From assembly GCA_033439765.1 (NCBI GenBank), contig JAULSN010000001.1:7440001-7504000 (forward strand): a DNA stretch of 64,000 nucleotides, given 5' to 3'. The translations under genes and the position numbers were made by a program. The notes beneath the pieces were generated by a model, which searched no databases, had not been told where the DNA came from, and saw only the letters and a program-made list of their open reading frames with translations. Positions within the stretch are counted from its first letter, which is position 1. Each line of letters opens with the position of its first letter. Positions 32,469 through 43,331 of the stretch are shown here, in pieces. This stretch comes from Lasiosphaeria ovina (lineage: Eukaryota > Ascomycota > Sordariomycetes > Sordariales > Lasiosphaeriaceae).

Positions 32469-35400
32469 TCACCCCAGCCCCTCTTTCCCACCACCCATTC
32501 CCAAAGAGCCCACCTTCCCCCTGCCCCCCTCCTGCAAAGGCCCCGAAGTCTGCAGAATCCACATCGGCACCATCTGGTCATACACCGCGGCGGGATTGCG
32601 CGGGTCCTCAGCCAGAAACTCGGGGAAATCCAGCAGGTACTTGCCCTTGACGGCCGTGGCCGCCTGCAGCTCTCTCAGGGAGTCCTTTTCGCGCCCGAGC
32701 GCCGCCAGAACCCGCGAGTACCAGAACTGCGCGCGCGCGACGCCCTCGGTGGTCCAGTTGCTGCGATAGTGGCTGTCGAGGCATGTTTTGAATTCTTGTC
32801 TTGACAATCATCAGAGTTAGTTCCCAGTTCCAAATCGGTACAATAACAACAACAAAAATAAAGGGGGTAATCTCACTCTGCCTCCGTATTCCGCCCAGCA
32901 AGGTGCAACAAAATCCCAACCGCCTCGTGGCTCTCGAGGGTAAACTGCGCGCTCTTTCCACACGCTAAAATCCGTAGCCTCAGCACCTCCTGATGCTCAG
33001 CCAGCGCCTCGCCCACCCTCCCAGCATTAAACAGCAGACACGCCAGATCATACCGGTCGATCAGCACCGTCGAATCAACCCCGCCAGCGTGGGCCTCCTC
33101 GAGCAGCACACCCCGGCGCGCAAACTCAACCGCCTGCGCGGGTTTGCCCTCGGCCATCAGCACGTGGCCCACGTGGTGGTAGTACTTGGAGTACTCGTAC
33201 GGGAGCGCGTCTTCAGTCCCCCATTTTTTGTAGTAGTTTGTGAACAGGTCCTCCATGATCCGCCGCGTTTTACTGAACTCCCCCCGCTGCAGGTACGCGC
33301 ACGCGAGGTCGCCCCTAGCGTTCGCCAGCCGGATCTCGTCGTCCATGGTGACTTTGTCCGCAGGGATAGCCTCGAACTCCCGCTCGCGCAGGTCCCGGAG
33401 CACCCGTCTGTGCTCCAGGCTCTCGCGCCGGCGGCTGACGCCGATACAGTCGGCCAAGATACCCGTTACGAGGTAGATGTCGCTGACGAGGGCCTCGCAG
33501 GCGGGGGTCTGTTGCAGACTCAGGGGCTGCCGGCTGATAATCGCCAACGCTGTGGTCATGGCGGCGTCGCACTCGCGGATCTGGCCCGTGTGCCAGAGAA
33601 ACACGCCGATATTGCCCAGCATCTTGGCGAAGTCGAGCGTTAGGTTGATGGGCGGGTCGGGCCACTGCGAATTGCGCCGCAGCGCGAGCACCTGCGGCAC
33701 GTAGCGCGCGAACGCGGGCCAGAGGTCTTTTTCGTTTTGGGCTAGGCGGCTGGCTTGCGGGACCACGGCGTCGAGCATGGCGACTACTTCGGCGAAGACC
33801 TGGTTGCGGAAGGTTGTGTCGGTGTTGGTGGCCAGGCCGAGGAGGAGGTTATTTTGGAGGGAGCGGTGGATAGAGAGCTCTGGGCCTGTTGGACCGGGTT
33901 CCTTCTTGATCAGCTGGCGCTGGCCGAGGTCGTTGCGTATCGAGAGGTATCTGGTTTTGTACCAGGTTAGTAAATACGGGTGCTACTCATCTACATAGAC
34001 ACTTGACTCAAGTGACTTGTATAGATAGACATTTATGTAGAGGTCCCACCAAGACCAGGGGAAAGGGAACTCACTCGTCCTGATCATTAAGAAACTGCAG
34101 AGACGGCAGCGCATGCGGATGAACCAACAGATCCTGCGGTATGCCCTGCGGGCTCAGAAACGCCAGCAAGTACAGGAAATGCAGCGAGGGCTCGCCGATG
34201 CTTTTGAGCGCGAGGTCAAAGACGGTCGAAAGCGTTTTGTCGTAGTTCCGCACCGCGCCGGTGCCGGAGCTCTTCCAGACCCTAGACGACCGCTGCAGGC
34301 TGGCGAATATCTCGGTCGGCGACGAATCCGAGCACTTGACGTACCCGGCTACGGTGACAATGGCCAGCGGGAGCCCGCCGACCCATTCGCAAATCTCGTA
34401 GGCTGTGCTTGCCTCGTCGTCGTCTTTCGGCGGGCGATCGAGGACTTTGAAGAAGAGTGTGGAGCCGGAGTCGTGTGGTAGAGGTGGGAGTTCTAGCTTG
34501 CTGAAATCGTTGGCGATGGGCGAGATCGGGGCGTGTTGTGTGGTTATGATGATGGATCCGCGGTTATTGACATTGGTGCGGACGTAGGTCTCGAGGAGCT
34601 TGGAATCCTCCAGGTTGTCGAAGATGAGGAGCCACGTATTGTCTGTTGGCAATGGTCAGCGGGCTGTCCAAGATTATTGAAGCACTGCTTTCTTGCCTGT
34701 TACTTCAAGCCACTCTTGTGCACGCTCAATTTTCCAAGCCGCATCTTCGTCTGTGTTGAGAGGTGCTTTGTCAGGTACCAGCTTTTTGTTTCTCAACTTG
34801 TTAGTGATGGCCTGGTAGGATGCCTCGAGCTGCTCGGCTGTCTCGGAGTTTACCCAAAACACAGCGTCGTAGCTCTTGTGATGCTTCCAGTAGTACGCAA
34901 GAGCTGTCTGGGTTTTCCCTTGACCTCCGAGGCCGTGGATGACGTAGCCCAGCGGGCCTGCACTGCGAGAAGGGCTCTTTGGGTCGAGGTATTCGTGCAT
35001 CTTCTGGATCTCTCTTTCTCGTGATACAAAGCAGGGGTTGGGTGAAGCCTGCACGGTGCTCACGCGAGCGAGTGGTTGGTCGTGTTGGCTGAGTGGGGAA
35101 CCTGGGACCGACTGTTGTGGGCTCCAGGGGTTGAGGTTCATAGAAGTCGTGATGGCGCCCAATACTTGCGAGGTTTGGATGTCGCGATGGTCGTCTACCT
35201 CGCGCTTCGCTTGCTCGACTGCTTGGAGAAAGCGCTTCTCGTGGTGTTCTATATCCCTTGCAGCCTTTTCCAGCTTCTTCCTAAGTGCGGAGGAGCATAA
35301 CCTCCTGAATAGATTCCCTGTTGCAGAAAGATAGGTAGGTTATCAGTCTCGACTCATACGTCTTTACAATGTAAATCATTACTTACAGAACACACCCCGG

Positions 35401-36020
35401 CTAAAGTACCTCACTACCACCACACAGCAGTCAATGTAGACGGTAAACAGGTCTCTCAGGGGCCATGCGAGCGACTGTTTGTCCCGATACAATGCATAAG
35501 CCTGGGCGTACAGGGGTAATGAGTTGTTAACATTGGCAATGAGCTCAAGTGTCGATTCGACATCATTGGAGTATCTACACACACACTGCCACAGTATTAG
35601 CACCAGTGGTGTCACTGTCCAAGGTGGATATCTATCTAATATCATGGCGTTGTATTATCACTCGAATGAGTACATATACACAGTCAACATAAACAAATAG
35701 GTACGGACCTCAATGACCACCTGCAGCGAGCCCCAGATCAGCATGCCCGCCATGTCCACCTGAGATAAGGACGTTATGGCGCCCGCGAACGACTGCACGT
35801 GGCTTAGGGTGGCTGAAATTCTCTGTAGTCCCCTGAAAAGGGGCTTCTGTGTGTGAGTGCGCATCAGGTTGTCCATGAAGTCCTGGAACTGCCCGGCCGT
35901 GCAGAGGGCGGAGTTGGGGGCCCCGAACTCCACGGGATTGGCCTTCTCCAGGGCATCCTGGCGTTCCTTCAAGACCTTGTCCCAGTGATCAGAATTGGTT
36001 GGGGAATGAGCATGGGCCAT
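32469..36020 (-). CDS. NLR/STAND immune-type receptor: N-terminal DUF7708-like region, NB-ARC, helical repeats
   Basis: Six exons: 35709-36020, 35387-35585, 34697-35317, 34075-34642, 32877-33950 and 32469-32799, 1034 aa, all phases consistent. Exon 3 to 4 uses a GC-AG intron (ACAG/GCAAGA). Residues ~1-170 resemble the N-terminal domain of fungal STAND proteins (VDMAGMLIWGSLQVVIE, then ANVNNSLPLYAQAYALY). NB-ARC: Walker A GLGGQGKT (299-306), Walker B TWLLIFDNLED (381-391), GSIIITTQ and GGLPLA (466-471). Residues ~570-1034 are TPR-like helices (MLGNIGVFLWHTGQIRECDA; LANARGDLACAYLQRGEFSK; YDLACLLFNAGRVGEALAEH). Such proteins are ATP-switched sensors of non-self in fungi. The frame is intact. The border of exon 1 is the least certain. 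Confidence 0.86.
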
Positions 36021-37183
36021 GGGTGAAGGAGGTAGGGATATCGATATCGGTGCAACGTGCCGTGGTGACGGTTGCTCGCGGCTGGCGGAAGATTGTGCTC
36101 AGTGAAGTTGGAAAATCCATGGCTTTTGGCTAGGTTCAATGTGATCGGGATCGATGGTCATTCATACACCCGACCGTACATGTACAAGGCGGGGTTGTTG
36201 GCAGTGGCCAATCATCATTATCTCGAAGTCGGCCATCCGGTTGCTGGTGTCACAGTACCCTTGGAGGGTGGGATAGGCATCAAATTTGGCACAAGAGGAC
36301 ACGCTGATCGATACATGTGTTCGTCGAAGCATTAAAGTTGCACTCTCGCCCAGTCGGGCGTGTTTGAGCCTCCATCAGATAAAGGCGTAGGGCTGTGATG
36401 CCACCATTGCTGCGCCCGAGTTTGCGCATGATGCCTAGAGGCCTTGGCGTCGAATTGCGGCGAGGACGATTCACTGACGAGAAGACACGCGTTCCGACAC
36501 CTTCTAACTGCCGACAGCCTTATATTTACCAAGGTTGGGCGCACACCGATATTTATTGGACCGGGACCTGCTGACGATACACTGAAGAGGGGTCATGCGT
36601 GAACAGGTCTTTGGCTTTTAAAGAGCATAAATGGTGACGCTTTCCTCATTTTCGTCGCCAATGTATCACGCCCTCGAGAGCCTGGCCACGTCTCTGTTCA
36701 CGACCACAAAGTGCTGGACTTGCATCCATCCCACCCAACCGCGCCAGAAATATTCCTGTCCAATCATGTATCCAATCACAGCGGCTATTTTCTCATCCAT
36801 CCTATCCAATAGATGAAATTAGAGTTGGACCTAGAGTGGGTGTGATGGCCTTGGCGCAATCACTCGACGCCCTAGAATACAGGGTTGGCTCAACCACTCC
36901 CACGTGTAGCTGGAAAGGAGGGGGGCACTGTGATATAATATGTTAGTGTAGATGCATGCTTATTAGCGCGAGAAGTCTATCAGACTACCCTATTCTAGAT
37001 TCCGCCAAGACAGACGAAAAGTAACTCATTGTACAGCTGCATGCACCTTCATGTAGGCGTTAGTCAGGCTCCTGACGGTTGATATCGATACACCGAAGGC
37101 AGAGCCGAATGACGCCCTTCAAATTCACATTGATGCTACAGTGAGGTAAGCTAAACAAGGTTCTTCGGTATCTGGTATTCCTT

Positions 37184-37221
37184 AAAGTATTTGAATAAAG
37201 TATTTGAATAAAGTATTTGAT
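37184..37221 (+). repeat. 13-bp AT-rich tandem repeat, 2.9 copies
   Basis: Two perfect copies of AAAGTATTTGAAT followed by a 12-base partial third copy. Confidence 0.85.
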
Positions 37222-37502
37222 ACATGATATATGCATGCGTATAATGGAGTTATTGAGCATAGAAGCAAATTAGGGTTATTCATACACAAAGACACGCATC
37301 CACATCTCGTGCTCGTGTATAAGCATAAAGACCACAAGGGCCAATAGTCTCGTGGTACTATAACCCAAGTGGCGAGCTGAAATCATCTCACCAGTGGGGT
37401 GTCCCAGACGTGAAAATAGACTCACTTCCGTCGCTACCGGGGTCGTGTCGACCCGGTGGAGGGTTGGAGGTTTACTTTCGTCTTCTCCGTGCGCCACCAC
37501 GG

Positions 37503-37535
37503 CCCCCCCCCCCCCCCCCCCCCACACACACACGG
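37503..37535 (+). repeat. Poly-C (21) followed by (CA)n
   Basis: Simple homopolymer run directly followed by a CA dinucleotide run; likely length-unstable and a spot where the base count may be wrong. Confidence 0.85.
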
Positions 37536-37857
37536 CTTGATCCTCCTGTGAGCATTGCCTTGCGCGCTTGCACAGTGCTATCTGGCACGCATGCACCAAA
37601 GCCTTGCGGCTCTGCTCTTCAAGCCAAAGGGCATGGATGACTAGAAAAGGCTCAACACCGGGAGCCATCTGTGTCCTGCTGGGATTAATCAAACTCGTCA
37701 CTTGCACAGCAGTGTCAAAGTGCCAGTCGAACCTTAACCTTACCAGCCTCTTACCAAACGTTGAACAATCTGTCAGTTCCTCTCTACACCAAGCCATCTT
37801 GGACATGTGTGTGGTAGCTAACAATAGTCCCCCTAACCAGACACAACACAGCCAAAC

Positions 37858-38112
37858 ATGGACCCCGTCAACAACACGAAGCCATGTGACGCCAGCGGTC
37901 CACGCACCTCTATGGATGAATGCCCGCCTCCGACATATCGCTCCGCGATGCACGCTACCTGGGCTGACGTGGTCAGCGAGAAGGCTGAACACGACGAGCG
38001 TGAGCGGCCCTGGAAGAAGATGTTTGGACAGCCAAAGGGGACTTTGGATGACGAGGATTGGATCAACTATCCTGCCATGTTTGACATGGCCAAGAAGGGG
38101 ATCAAGGGATGA
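37858..38112 (+). CDS. Small orphan protein, 84 aa, unknown
   Basis: ATG 37858 follows an A/C-rich leader (CAGCCAAACATGG), a favourable fungal start context. The protein is hydrophilic: MDPVNNTKPCDASGPRTSMD at the start, a middle of WADVVSEKAEHDERERPWKKMFGQP, and DWINYPAMFDMAKKGIKG at the end, with six Trp/Phe/Tyr in the last 50 residues. GC-rich third positions suggest coding. There is no signal peptide or membrane segment. No family is recognised, and a missed upstream exon is possible. Confidence 0.42.
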   Translation: MDPVNNTKPCDASGPRTSMDECPPPTYRSAMHATWADVVSEKAEHDERERPWKKMFGQPKGTLDDEDWINYPAMFDMAKKGIKG

Positions 38113-38504
38113 ATGGTGACTGAGGGGGGTTTTAGTTGCTTTGTAGGGGTGAGGGTGCTGGATCTCCAACGCAGAGAGTACTAGTTTGAGCTGTGTTATC
38201 TTGTTCCTTGACACGGTTATGACTCTAGTGTTATTGCCAGTATTCTTTAATTTTATGAAACTCAGATCACTTGCTTTCATACCTGTGGGGGAGAGCCCCC
38301 GAAATAGAAACTCTGTTAACTTGATAATTTATGCTGGTCGTTCTAACCTTGCGAAAACATTAGGACGCTATCAAGTTATCAGAATGTTAAGGGCCGTCGC
38401 AGTGCCAATTTAAAGGGCCCTCCCGCATAGGTAGTAATTGTAGTAATGAATCATAAGGACACTGCATTATTCGTTGTACCTAACCATGTTACAAAATCCC
38501 GACA
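38113..38504. other. Convergent spacer
   Basis: 392 bp between the small ORF and the AsaB-like gene; two 3' flanks, T-rich near 38240-38260. No gene is seen. Confidence 0.45.
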
Positions 38505-39714
38505 TTAATCTTCTCCATCGTGAGGAACTGACACCACAATGAAACGCATCTCCATGCTCTCTCTCGGCAAAGCATCTTGGTCCACCTTTGTGCAGTCAAA
38601 TGCAGCGTGAAGCGAGCCTGAAAGAGTGTCAGCTTTGACAAGACTGAGATTTTCGGAAGAGGATAAATCTCACATTTGGCAGCCACTTGGAAGTTGGAGT
38701 CGAAGATCTTGATCAGAAACACTTCCTCTGGGGTTTGATTCCGGAGGTAATGCCATCGCTGGTTGGACGAATAGAGCCCGTACATGGTGGACCCCAGGTA
38801 CGTGGTGGAGATGTGGTCGGCCTCGACGAGATCACTGGTATCGATGGTGCTCCCGTCACAGACCGCGAGGGTGTTGTCCTTGGCGGGATGGTACAGAGGC
38901 CTCCACATGCTGGATGACATTAGTCAGCAACCATCAACTTTTGGAAGTGGTTTTGTGGCATTGGGGGTTACTTGATGATTCTCAATCTGCCCTTCTTTGC
39001 CTTGTCCCGCATCTCAGGAGCGTGGTTGTTCAGACGACCAAGGGCGCCAGTGGGGCTTTGATCTGGGGATAAGTCAGAATTTGTGTACAAACACCAGTCG
39101 TAGTTGTGTTAATACGTTCAGCAGCGATAAAAGCGAAACTCAGTGTGAAAGTAGGTAGTGAGATGAACTGACCACAATGGACCTGCTTGCCAGGGTTCAG
39201 CACTTGCATCTTGTCATTGACATCCATTTTCACCACCGACATGTCGACATTCTTCCTGAACTAGAGAGTAATTATGTGTCAGTCAAATAATTCCACAAAT
39301 AATTCGACAAATAATAACAGAAAAAGCCACATTTTAAGCTTAATAATAAGGTTAACTCACCCCCCAGTCAAAGCATCGCACAAAGTCAGCACCTTCAACA
39401 TGACGCTTGACAAGGTCCTCAAGATAAGGTACCACATCGTTCTTCATGCACTCCCTACTGTCGAGGTCGTAAGAGCCAGGCATTTCGTCGCGGATGACGG
39501 TGAACCCATTGCCGTCCAGACTGAATCCATCCTCGTGTCCCCTGAGATCGTGAATCGTGACCGGCGGGCCGGGTTCAAAAACGAGGTTTGTCAGTTTCTC
39601 GTCCGATCCTGCAGGCACGTTGGCGAAGACCTGAAACGGCTTCTCTTTGGTGTAGAGATCCTTCCATTGGAGGTACACAAGACGGGCTTGCTCGTCAACA
39701 GTTGCCAAACTCAT
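38505..39714 (-). CDS. AsaB / GA4-desaturase-like oxidoreductase
   Basis: Five exons: 39361-39714, 39173-39260, 38972-39062, 38674-38909 and 38505-38617, 293 aa, with consistent phases. Family blocks in order: VTIHDLRGHEDGFSLDGNGF, the HxD site VHCDQSPTGAL (H146, D148), INMWRPLYHPAKDNTLAVCD, DLVEADHISTTYLGSTMYGL, QRWHYLRNQTPEEVFLIKIFDS, and a final LHAAFDCTKVDQDALPRESM with MRFIVVSV. This is the fungal group containing AsaB of aspergillic acid synthesis and relatives of GA4 desaturase, often found in secondary-metabolite loci. HxD and the later His (RWHYL) suggest an Fe(II)-binding oxidase; the substrate is unknown. No NRPS or PKS is nearby. The gene is divergent from the beta-lactamase-like gene. 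Confidence 0.8.
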
Positions 39715-41246
39715 TGTCACAGGCGTGAATGGCAATTGTAGTATTGAGTTTCGTGTTGTGTTCAAAGGCAAAAAACAAGGGTTAATAATAAGCATTCAGA
39801 TTTCCAAAACGAGAGAAGGCTCTGACGGTGTCCGTGGACTTGTGCAGGCCACCAGATCAAACTGGAAATTCAATCGAGGCTCTGGGCGCACCATTGCGAA
39901 TTTGCGATTGTGGCCAAGCAATGTGCACCTCTAGTCCCCAATCTCACCGACCACCCATAAATGAAACACACAGTGCCTCTCGATTCTGCCTGTACGGTAC
40001 AGAGCCTCATGGCTGTGAATTTAGAGTGACGAGAATCACGCAAGCCATCGGAAGGGAGGGTATTTCTGAGCGGATAAGGACAATTCTCCGTGCGCAGCCA
40101 GCCATCGGAAGGGAGGGTATTTCTGAGCGGATAAGGACAATTCTCTGTGCGCAGCCAGCCATCTTACGTACCACAGGAAATGCATGTGCCGGCCTCTGCA
40201 TATGGGGATGGGGGCGTTAATGTGTCCGAGAGCCTGGCGAGAAAACTCTCGAACGGCGTGTCGTGCAAACGAATAAAATCACATAGTGTGATTGGAGCCG
40301 GGACAGAATTTGGGAGTGGGATGCGTTGCGGCGTGTGGGTGAGAATCGTCCTTTTATACTCACCGCATTTCCTTTTGGGTACTCCAGCTTATCTCAAGTG
40401 TTCCCTTGGCATGCAGGCCAAATAGGTGGAATTCTGTCCATTACTTAGCGTGGAGCTCCGCCCCAAAGGATAGCCTCGTTGCCTAAATAGGAAGGCACTC
40501 CTCACCGACCGGTTCGTTTTGTCCAGGCAAGCAGCGAAGCAGTGAAGCAGTGAAGCTGTTGCAGAAATGCGATTAACCGGCTACAACTGGCCACAAGTCG
40601 AGATATGAACCAAGGAAATGACCTGATTGCCACAGAGACAATGCAGGCTGGGTCGTGGACGGAATTCCCGAGGGTAAAAGGAGGGGGGGAAGACATGTGG
40701 CTTCCCGTTAGGCGCCGGAGAGCCGAAATGACCAGGCCGTTTTAAGACCTTTGTATTATACCAGAGAGGGGGGTGTGCGCAAAATGATCAGGTGGGGGTG
40801 CCGAAAGCAGAGCCTTTCCTCATAGGATGATAACAGGCCACAACACAAACATTTATGCATCGTGCCTATCAAATGAGACATTAACCATTTCAAATCAATT
40901 GAACCTGGCCAAAGACTTTGAAGATGGATTTGAATTTTAAACACAGCATTAGTGGGTGATGGAAGGTAGCATCCGTGAATTAGTGCCAGTTGTCCCACTG
41001 TTATTCTAGTCAGTAGGCTTTTTGGCTCCCCTGGAGAACTTTGTTTCTCACGCCATTACTGATGCTCACCTTTACGCATTTCTTTCCAAAAACAGGATCG
41101 GCGCCGACTGTCTTACCCTCGGGGTTGATGATCCACCACAGGAAAGACGGCCCGAATAGCTTCATTCAAAACCCAGCCTGAGGACGACAGCAACAGCCAA
41201 AACAGCGCCAAAGGCAGCACCTGTCGCGTGCTATTGTCCCGGCACC
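39715..41246. promoter_or_regulatory. 1.5-kb divergent spacer with 57-bp tandem repeat
   Basis: Holds the promoters of the AsaB-like gene (minus) and the hydrolase gene (plus), and the 57-bp duplication at 40044-40157. No gene is seen. Confidence 0.45.
40044..40157 (+). repeat. 57-bp direct tandem duplication
   Basis: Unit 40044-40100 is repeated at 40101-40157 with a single C-to-T difference (CTCCGTG versus CTCTGTG), followed by six bases of a third copy. Each unit contains TGAGCGGATAAGGACAATTC. Confidence 0.92.
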
Positions 41247-43028
41247 ATGACAAAACAAATCCAAACAATAGCGGGCGCCATCTACTGCTGGCTTTACAGC
41301 CATATCCTCTCCATCCTCCAACCCTTGCGACCTGGGCCGAAAGAATTAACCCGCGAGACCGAGAAACATGTCATCACTAACACCAAGTCACCACTCTTGG
41401 CTCTGAGACCCACAATCAATGGCATCCTCCGCTCCTCAGGCGCGATGGGCGCGTCGGTTGCCATTTTCGACGGAAAGACGGAAAAGACCTACTTTGAGGG
41501 GTTTGGTCGTCGGGACAAAGATTATCCCTCCAAGCCAGACGAACACACCGTCTATCACCTGGCGTCTTTGAGCAAGAGCTTCACGGCTGCTGCCATGGGC
41601 CTTCTCGCTGCCGAAGGCAAACTCAAGTTTGAGGACCCGATATCCAAGGTTGTTCCTGAATTCCACTACCCGGATGAGAAGATCAGAACGGAAAGTACAA
41701 TCCTGGACTTTCTCTCACACCGCACAGGTCTCGCCTCCAAAAACGCACTCTGGCAGCAAGACGGCCATGAGCTGTTGCTTGAAAAGACTGACACCATGGG
41801 TATGGTGTCGAACCTCGAAGTCGTCCATCCGCTAGGAGAACAGTGGCTCTACAACAACTGGGGCTATGACATGCTGGGCCAAGTCATCGAGCGCGTATCG
41901 GGCATTTCTTGGGGGGAGTTCATCAACCAACGCATCCTCAAGCCATTAAACCTCAACGAGACAACCACAGCTCTCTCCCCGCCCCACAAGAACTACGCCC
42001 ACGGGTATATGCCCGGTCCCCGCGGAAAGCAGACAGACGTCGGTCGTCCTGTCATCGCAGCAGGTACCGTCCAGCAAGCAGCCAACGGAATCAAGAGCAC
42101 ATGCAGCGATCTAATTACCTACTACCGCGCTTTATGGACCGCATTTAAACGCGAAACCAGCAACGACACATCCGCGAAATCCGTTCTCAAGCACGTCACA
42201 ACGCTCGTCTCGCCCCACATCCAGATGAACGCCGACAACGACAGCGAGTCGTACGGGGCCGGCTGGGCCATTGCAGACCTCCCATCCGCGCTGGGCAGCA
42301 TCGGCACCAACGGCATGTTCATTCCCTCGATGCCTCTAGTGGGCCGCGGATGCGAAGGCCACCACGATAACAATAGCGAGAAAAAGAAAAAAGGCCCGCG
42401 GATCTGGTACCACAACGGCAGTCTAGTCGGCTTCTTCAGCTCAGTCCACGTTATCCAAGAGACGGGGACCATCATCGTCGTCCTAATCAACTCAATCCCC
42501 AAGAACGACGCAGCCGACTGGATCGGCCAGCTGATCCTAGAAGCCATGCTCAACACGCCCCAGCGCAACGACTACCTCGCTCTAGCCAAAACGAGCGCCG
42601 CCGCCTACGACAAGATGTGGAAGCACCTGCCGGCCCAAATCAAAAGAGCCAAGACCTCCGGCGGACCCTCGCGTTCGCTCGCCGAGTACACGGGGCGCTA
42701 CTACAACGCACCGGGAAACTGGTTCATCGAAGTGAAGCGCACCACAGCCGGCAATCTCGAGTTCCTGTTCCAGGGCCGCAACTCCCAACGCCACCGGCTC
42801 GAGCAATGGGGCCCCGACACCTTTGCGTGGCCGCTGACCGAAGCCCAGTCGCGCCAGCGGCACCGGTGGCCCGACCTCGACGTCGCGACGTATGTGTTCC
42901 ACTTTGGCCTTGACCCCGAGGGCGCACGCATCGGCACGCTGCGGTGGGTACATGATCCCGACGTTCCCGAGGGCGAGACATTTGTCAAGGCCGCGCGGCC
43001 GCCGCGACAAGCTCACTCGGAGCTATAG
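41247..43028 (+). CDS. Serine beta-lactamase-like hydrolase (class C / PBP fold)
   Basis: Single exon, 593 aa. The catalytic signature of the beta-lactamase/transpeptidase fold is complete: SxxK at S107-K110 in YHLASLSKSFTAA, YxN at Y202-N204 in WLYNNWGYDMLG, and the third motif HNG at 388-390 in RIWYHNGSLVGFF. Other landmarks are TILDFLSHRTGL and GISWGEFINQRILKPL. Fungal members are esterases, lactone hydrolases or transacylases rather than antibiotic-resistance enzymes; the substrate is unknown. The N-terminus has a hydrophobic stretch (IAGAIYCWLYSHILSIL) that may anchor it. The C-terminal ~150 residues form the beta domain common in this group. It is divergent from the AsaB-like gene. Confidence 0.85.
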   Translation: MTKQIQTIAGAIYCWLYSHILSILQPLRPGPKELTRETEKHVITNTKSPLLALRPTINGILRSSGAMGASVAIFDGKTEKTYFEGFGRRDKDYPSKPDEHTVYHLASLSKSFTAAAMGLLAAEGKLKFEDPISKVVPEFHYPDEKIRTESTILDFLSHRTGLASKNALWQQDGHELLLEKTDTMGMVSNLEVVHPLGEQWLYNNWGYDMLGQVIERVSGISWGEFINQRILKPLNLNETTTALSPPHKNYAHGYMPGPRGKQTDVGRPVIAAGTVQQAANGIKSTCSDLITYYRALWTAFKRETSNDTSAKSVLKHVTTLVSPHIQMNADNDSESYGAGWAIADLPSALGSIGTNGMFIPSMPLVGRGCEGHHDNNSEKKKKGPRIWYHNGSLVGFFSSVHVIQETGTIIVVLINSIPKNDAADWIGQLILEAMLNTPQRNDYLALAKTSAAAYDKMWKHLPAQIKRAKTSGGPSRSLAEYTGRYYNAPGNWFIEVKRTTAGNLEFLFQGRNSQRHRLEQWGPDTFAWPLTEAQSRQRHRWPDLDVATYVFHFGLDPEGARIGTLRWVHDPDVPEGETFVKAARPPRQAHSEL

Positions 43029-43050
43029 AAATGGACCATGTTCCGGGCGC

Positions 43051-43331
43051 CACCCGTCCAGAAACAGATCTGAGTTAGCAAGGGGCTGCGGGTGCACGGC
43101 ACTCTTTTCATCCCCGCCCGGATAAAAATCGGAATAAGGAAATTTGTAGCCTACCTGGCCTTTGAAAAGCAGTCCGCCGCTGCAACACAAAAACTGTGTT
43201 AGCAATTGCGGATTAGCACAAGGGGGCAGGGGCATCCGGTTTTCCGATCCGAGTGTTTTACGAAGGGGGGAGGGCGGCAGTAGCTTACACTTATCGCGCC
43301 TTGCTAACTCAGATCTGTTTCTGGACGGGTG
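43051..43331. mobile_element. Foldback/MITE-like element with 33-bp perfect inverted ends
   Basis: Bases 43051-43083 and 43299-43331 are perfect reverse complements over 33 bp (ends CACCCGTCC ... GGACGGGTG), separated by 215 bp without coding capacity. The adjoining bases (GCG/AGG side) show no clear target duplication. Size and structure fit a non-autonomous foldback element; it starts 23 bp after the hydrolase stop. Confidence 0.65.

Larger units (their letters stand above)
36021..37857. other. 1.8-kb spacer with 13-bp tandem repeat and poly-C/CA tract
   Basis: No recognised gene. A 13-bp unit (AAAGTATTTGAAT) is repeated nearly three times at 37184-37221. A run of 21 C followed by (CA)n lies at 37503-37535. 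The long minus-strand open frame across 37276-38280 is judged spurious. Confidence 0.45.

Noticed and set aside
37276..38280. 334-codon open frame on the minus strand
   Set aside because: It runs through a poly-C tract, has no motif, overlaps a better plus-strand ORF and its composition looks random.
40065..40140. GAGCGGATAAGGACAATT resembles the E. coli lac operator
   Set aside because: There is a GG insertion relative to lacO, the setting is a fungal tandem repeat, and no vector sequence surrounds it; coincidence.
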